From NCBI GenBank assembly GCA_905235425.1, contig CAJOKY010000071.1, positions 1-9,479 on the forward strand: a stretch of DNA of 9,479 nucleotides. Reading direction: 5' to 3'. Made by a program: the position numbers and the translations under genes. Positions 6,198-9,479 of this stretch are shown in pieces. Source of the stretch: an uncultured Selenomonadaceae bacterium (GTDB lineage: Bacteria > Bacillota > Negativicutes > Selenomonadales > Selenomonadaceae). The notes under the pieces are model-generated. The model was not told the DNA's origin and searched no databases. It was given only the letters and a program-made list of their open reading frames with translations. Each line of letters starts with the position of its first letter. Position 1 is the stretch's first letter.

Positions 6198-6830
6198 GTG
6201 GGATTTTTAATCGTTGCGCAAATTTGGCAGCTGATTACATTTTCACTGCCGCAAAAACTTTTGGCTGATATGTCCGCGCAGATTGTGAAGGTGGAAAGTG
6301 AACGCGACGAATTGAAATTAAAACTTCAGACAGCTGAAAAAATTTCAAATATCGATTCATCAGATTTAATTGCAGAGTTAAAAACTCAAGCCTGCAGGAC
6401 GGCGCTAATCGGTGAGGGCGTGACAGTCACCTTGCATGACAGTGAAAAAGTTGCAAGCGCGGCGGAAAATCCCAACACGTACATAATTCACGACGATGAC
6501 TTATTACGCGTGGCAAATGAATTGCGTGCGGCAGGTGCAGAGGCAATTTCGATTAACGGTCAGCGTTTGACGGCGATAAGTGAAATTCGTTGCGCAGGTC
6601 CAACGCTTTCCGTGAACAATGTCAGATCTTCCGCACCTTTTGAAATCTGCGCGATTGGCGATAAAAAAACTTTGAACAACGCAATAACAATGCGCGGCGG
6701 CGTTGCCGATACGCTGAATGTTTGGGGTATCAAAGTCGAAGTCAAAGCGTCCGAAGAAATTTATATCCCGCCGTACAAAGTTCAAAATCCCTACGTCTAT
6801 GCAAAGGTTACCGATGAAATTACGGAGTAG
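6198..6830 (+). CDS. DUF881 family membrane-anchored protein
   Basis: This is a DUF881 (YlxW/YlxX-like) protein with one N-terminal membrane helix, a coiled-coil-like stretch (about 20-50, VKVESERDELKLKLQ) and a C-terminal extracytoplasmic domain. Family wording is clear: GVTVTLHDSE (74-83), YIIHDDDLLRVANELRAAGA (95-114), AISINGQRL, TMRGGVADTLNVWGIKVEVK (164-183) and IYIPPY (188-193). Such proteins are often found near division genes, but their function is not known. The GTG at 6198 is the first canonical start in frame but has no ribosome binding site and cuts the membrane helix in half. The frame is open back to 6144, and a start at ATA 6150, placed 7 nt after GGTG (6139-6142), would add 16 residues (IKNFFTKNATALILFG) and complete the helix. 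The gene ends 1 nt from the end of the convergent M15 gene. Confidence 0.88.
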   Translation: MGFLIVAQIWQLITFSLPQKLLADMSAQIVKVESERDELKLKLQTAEKISNIDSSDLIAELKTQACRTALIGEGVTVTLHDSEKVASAAENPNTYIIHDDDLLRVANELRAAGAEAISINGQRLTAISEIRCAGPTLSVNNVRSSAPFEICAIGDKKTLNNAITMRGGVADTLNVWGIKVEVKASEEIYIPPYKVQNPYVYAKVTDEITE

Positions 6831-6831
6831 G

Positions 6832-7416
6832 CTAATCTTCGCGGTAAAAGTGCTGATAATCTTTTTTGCCCTGCCAATCGCCGCCCCATAAAAAGCCGTG
6901 CGCCTTAAAAAGTTTTACGCAAATATCATCCGGCTCAATCTTGTATGGAAAAATTTTGTCGCGGTCAACGTATTCAGCGCCGGTTGCAGGTTCAATGCTT
7001 AATCTGCCGTCAACCATTTTAATATAGGGATTGTAAAGCGGATTGATATCAACCGCCATACCCAGCCCGTGCAATGAAACCGTCGTCGTGTAGGAGATAA
7101 AGCGGAAATTAAAGCAGGACGAATTATTTGCACGCATTGAAAGTTCGTCGTCCGCGTTGTATTCGTCAATCAGCGCAATTTTTTCAATGGGATAATTCGC
7201 CGCGTACAGATTTTTTAAAATGTCGATAAGGTCAGCCGCGATTTTCACGTTACAGATTAATTCGCCGGTTAAAATGTTGCCGCTTAAATCCTTGTGCAAC
7301 ACGCGCAGATAGCGCAAATTTTCAATCGGTACGGTACAATTTTTTTTATAGGACTTGCCGTCAATGCGCGAAAAAATTTCGTCGTCAATCTCAAAAATTT
7401 TAAAATCGTCAGTCAT
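6832..7416 (-). CDS. M15 family peptidase (D-alanyl-D-alanine carboxypeptidase-like)
   Basis: This is a zinc peptidase of the M15/VanY-like group that acts on peptidoglycan peptides. The zinc-site motif SLHGLGMAVDINP gives H116 and D123, and KKDYQHFYRED gives H189; WGGDW at 177-181 is also typical, as is the preceding SMRANNSSCFNFR stretch (93-105), a substrate-side motif in this family. The length of 194 residues suits a single catalytic domain. No signal peptide or membrane anchor is visible at the N-terminus (MTDDFKIFEIDD), so the protein may act in the cytoplasm or be exported by another route. ATG 7416 has GGAGG at 7428-7424 and a good promoter at 7475-7447. Exact specificity (DD- or LD-carboxypeptidase, or a lysin-like endopeptidase) cannot be told from sequence. 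Confidence 0.88.
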   Translation of the reverse strand: MTDDFKIFEIDDEIFSRIDGKSYKKNCTVPIENLRYLRVLHKDLSGNILTGELICNVKIAADLIDILKNLYAANYPIEKIALIDEYNADDELSMRANNSSCFNFRFISYTTTVSLHGLGMAVDINPLYNPYIKMVDGRLSIEPATGAEYVDRDKIFPYKIEPDDICVKLFKAHGFLWGGDWQGKKDYQHFYRED

Positions 7417-7446
7417 GAGAATGCCTCCACAATAAATTTTACGGCA

Positions 7447-7475
7447 ATGATAAATTTTTTTGCGCGTACCGTCAA
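7447..7475 (-). promoter_or_regulatory. sigma-A-like promoter for the M15 peptidase gene
   Basis: On the minus strand TTGACG (7475-7470) and TATCAT (7452-7447) are 17 bp apart, about 30 nt above the start codon, with GGAGG between. It lies in the 76-bp region shared with the divergent serine hydrolase gene. Confidence 0.7.
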
Positions 7476-7481
7476 CAATGG

Positions 7482-7495
7482 AAGGTGATAATTTG
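7482..7495 (+). promoter_or_regulatory. ribosome binding site and TTG start of the serine hydrolase
   Basis: AAGGTG at 7482-7487 lies 5 nt before TTG at 7493-7495, the same arrangement as at cobU. The in-frame ATG at 7478 sits upstream of this site and has no ribosome binding site of its own. Confidence 0.7.
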
Positions 7496-8731
7496 GACGA
7501 AAGATTTTCAGCACTGATAGGTGACAGCGGCGTTAAGGTACCTGGTCTCGGCGTGATAATTTTTAAAGGCGGCAGAGAAGTTTACGCAAATTTTTTCGGC
7601 AGTCGAAAATTGGGTAAAAAAAATTTGCCGGTCACTCGCGATACAAAATTCCGCGTCGCGTCGCTGTCGAAACAGTTCACGATTTTCACGATAATGCAAC
7701 TCGTTGAGCAAGGCAAATTGAATTTAGATGAAGACGTTAGTAAATATTTAGGTTTTGAACTTCGCAATAAGAAATTTCCCGCCGTACCGATAACTGCGCG
7801 AATGTTGGCAAGTCATACGTCATCAATTCGTGACGGCAAAATTTACAGCATACCGCCGAATTTCGGCTTAAATGAATTTTTTTCGCCGCACGGTAAATTT
7901 TATGAAGACGGCGCGCATTTCGCAGATGAACCGCCGGAAAAATTTTTTACGTACTGCAATTTGAACTACGGCATTTTGGGTACGATTATTGAAGCTGTGA
8001 CAGGTACGCGCTTTGACATTTATCAGCGCGAAAATATTTTGTCGCAATTCGATACACGCGCAGATTACGTAGTCGGTAATTTGTCGCGAAAAGATTTTGA
8101 TTTACTCGGTACGACGTACCAAAAGAAAAATGCCGCCGGTCATTGGGACGAGTTCGGCGATTGGTACGCGAAGGCTGATGATTACGTGGCGCAACCTGCG
8201 CGTGACACGATTTATTTACAAAATCCCTACGCCGAAGATTTTTGCGGCACGTACGATTTACGCAATTACAAAGTCGGTACGAACGCCACGATTTTTTCAC
8301 CTCAAGGCGGCTTACGCATTTCATTTGAGGAGCTTACTCACGCAATGGAAATGATTTTGAACGGCGGCATGTATCGCGGCAGAAAAATTTTGTCTCAAGA
8401 AAGTTTAGCTGAAATGTTTAAGCCGCAATGGATTTTTGACACGAAAAAAAATAACGGCGACACTTGCGGCGGCGTCATGCTATCCTACGGTCTCGGCGAA
8501 TACCAAATTGACGGCAGGAGTACGGCGCGGCTTTGCAAGCATACCGAAATTAATTTTGTCGGTCATACCGGCATTGCGTTTGGCTTATTGGCTGGGATGT
8601 TTTTTCGCGCAGGTACGAAGGATGCTTTTTTGTACATTGCAAACGGTCACTGCCTTGACGAAAATAACGATCCGCGCAGTTTTGGAAAGTTCAGCGGCAA
8701 TTATATTTGGGAAGAGGATATTTTTAGAGTG

Positions 8732-8749
<18 letters not shown>
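7493..8749 (+). CDS. beta-lactamase-family (class C-like) serine hydrolase
   Basis: This is a 418-residue protein of the serine beta-lactamase / penicillin-binding-protein-like hydrolase family. The nucleophile motif SLSK is at 57-60 (VASLSKQFT), the YxN motif is YCN at 154-156, and the third motif is HTG at 358-360 (VGHTGIAFG). ITARMLASHTSSIRDG (100-115) is the common segment after the nucleophile. Members include esterases, D-aminopeptidases and carboxypeptidases; sequence alone does not give the substrate, and beta-lactam resistance should not be assumed. No signal peptide is seen, as the protein starts MDERFSALIGDSG. The TTG start is set by AAGGTG. The C-terminal VEGRL-stop is encoded by the first heptamers of repeat tract 3. 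It is divergent from the M15 peptidase, which suggests a shared link to cell-wall peptides, but this is an inference. Confidence 0.9.
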
Positions 8750-9324
<575 letters not shown>

Positions 9325-9340
9325 AAAAATTTACCTCAAT

Positions 9341-9389
9341 ACTATTCACTACTAACTACTAACTATTTACTACTCACTAATCCCTAAAA
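9341..9389. repeat. heptamer tandem repeat tract 4 (6 units plus one degenerate)
   Basis: Units are ACTATTC, ACTACTA, ACTACTA, ACTATTT, ACTACTC, ACTAATC, then a degenerate CCTAAAA (9383-9389) that contains the stop codon of the upstream minus-strand gene (TAG, 9386-9384). It lies between that gene and ilvN, about 4 nt beyond the ilvN ribosome binding site. Confidence 0.88.
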
Positions 9390-9479
9390 ATTCAACGTCG
9401 CAAAATAATCGTCTAAAGTTTCGGCGCGTCGAATCATCTCAATATTTCCGTCTTCGCGCAGTAACAATTCCGCACTGCG
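9384..9479 (-). CDS. lysA: C-terminal end of probable diaminopimelate decarboxylase, partial
   Basis: Only the last 31 residues are in the window; the rest lies to the right. The tail reads SAELLLREDGNIEM, then IRRAETLDDYFATLNF and a TAG stop. The IRRxET-x-DD/ED pattern near the end resembles the LysA C-terminus (typically a short strand followed by RRRETYEDL). LysA is the PLP enzyme that converts meso-diaminopimelate to lysine, and a place beside ilvN in an amino-acid biosynthesis stretch is reasonable. The identification rests on a short segment and could be wrong; another PLP-dependent decarboxylase of the same fold is the main alternative. Confidence 0.5.
   Translation of the reverse strand, partial: RSAELLLREDGNIEMIRRAETLDDYFATLNF

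Noticed and set aside
7460..7492. Upstream TTG (7460) or ATG (7478) starts for the serine hydrolase
   Set aside because: Neither has a ribosome binding site, and the added residues lie over the M15 promoter and the AAGGTG site itself.

Overview
The window reads as a chromosomal segment of an anaerobic Firmicute, most likely a member of the Negativicutes. This is an inference from gene content: an AMMECR1/Memo fusion protein, CobU, a DUF881 protein, an APS-reductase-type sulfate assimilation cluster, AAGGTG-like ribosome binding sites and frequent TTG starts. No 16S gene or other decisive taxonomic marker is present.

The left third (1-3493) holds no intact gene. Read on the minus strand it is a row of decayed remnants of a sulfate uptake and assimilation operon, in the order sulfate-binding protein (sbp), an ATP-grasp ligase, aprA, aprB, cysD, cysN. 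Each remnant is recognisable by sequence motifs. Each is broken by frameshifts, internal deletions or in-frame stops (all three stop codons occur), and neighbouring genes have been fused by deletion (sbp to ATP-grasp, aprB to cysD, cysD to cysN). Next to it (3523-4032, plus strand) is an Asn-rich ORF with an acidic tail and no convincing start, probably the 3' end of a larger surface protein.

From 4057 rightwards the genes are intact: cobU (+, cobamide lower-loop assembly), an AMMECR1/Memo-type two-domain protein (-), a membrane-anchored DUF881 protein (+), an M15-type peptidase (-), a beta-lactamase-family serine hydrolase (+), ilvH/ilvN (-, regulatory subunit of acetolactate synthase) and, at the right edge, the C-terminal end of a probable lysA (-). 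Gene directions alternate, so most are single-gene units. Clear sigma-A-like promoters can be seen for the AMMECR1/Memo gene and the M15 gene.

The most unusual feature is a set of four short intergenic tracts of tandem 7-bp units (4606-4640, 6094-6128, 8732-8797, 9341-9382). They differ in exact sequence but fit one degenerate consensus with an invariant CTA (TAG on the other strand) every 7 bp, roughly RCTAWYN. Three of the tracts contain or touch the stop codons of the flanking genes; the fourth lies between divergent genes, directly beside the promoter of one and apparently containing a promoter for the other. Because 7 is not a multiple of 3, the repeated TAG stops all three minus-strand frames within about 21 bp. 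One tract is also a 66-bp imperfect palindrome.
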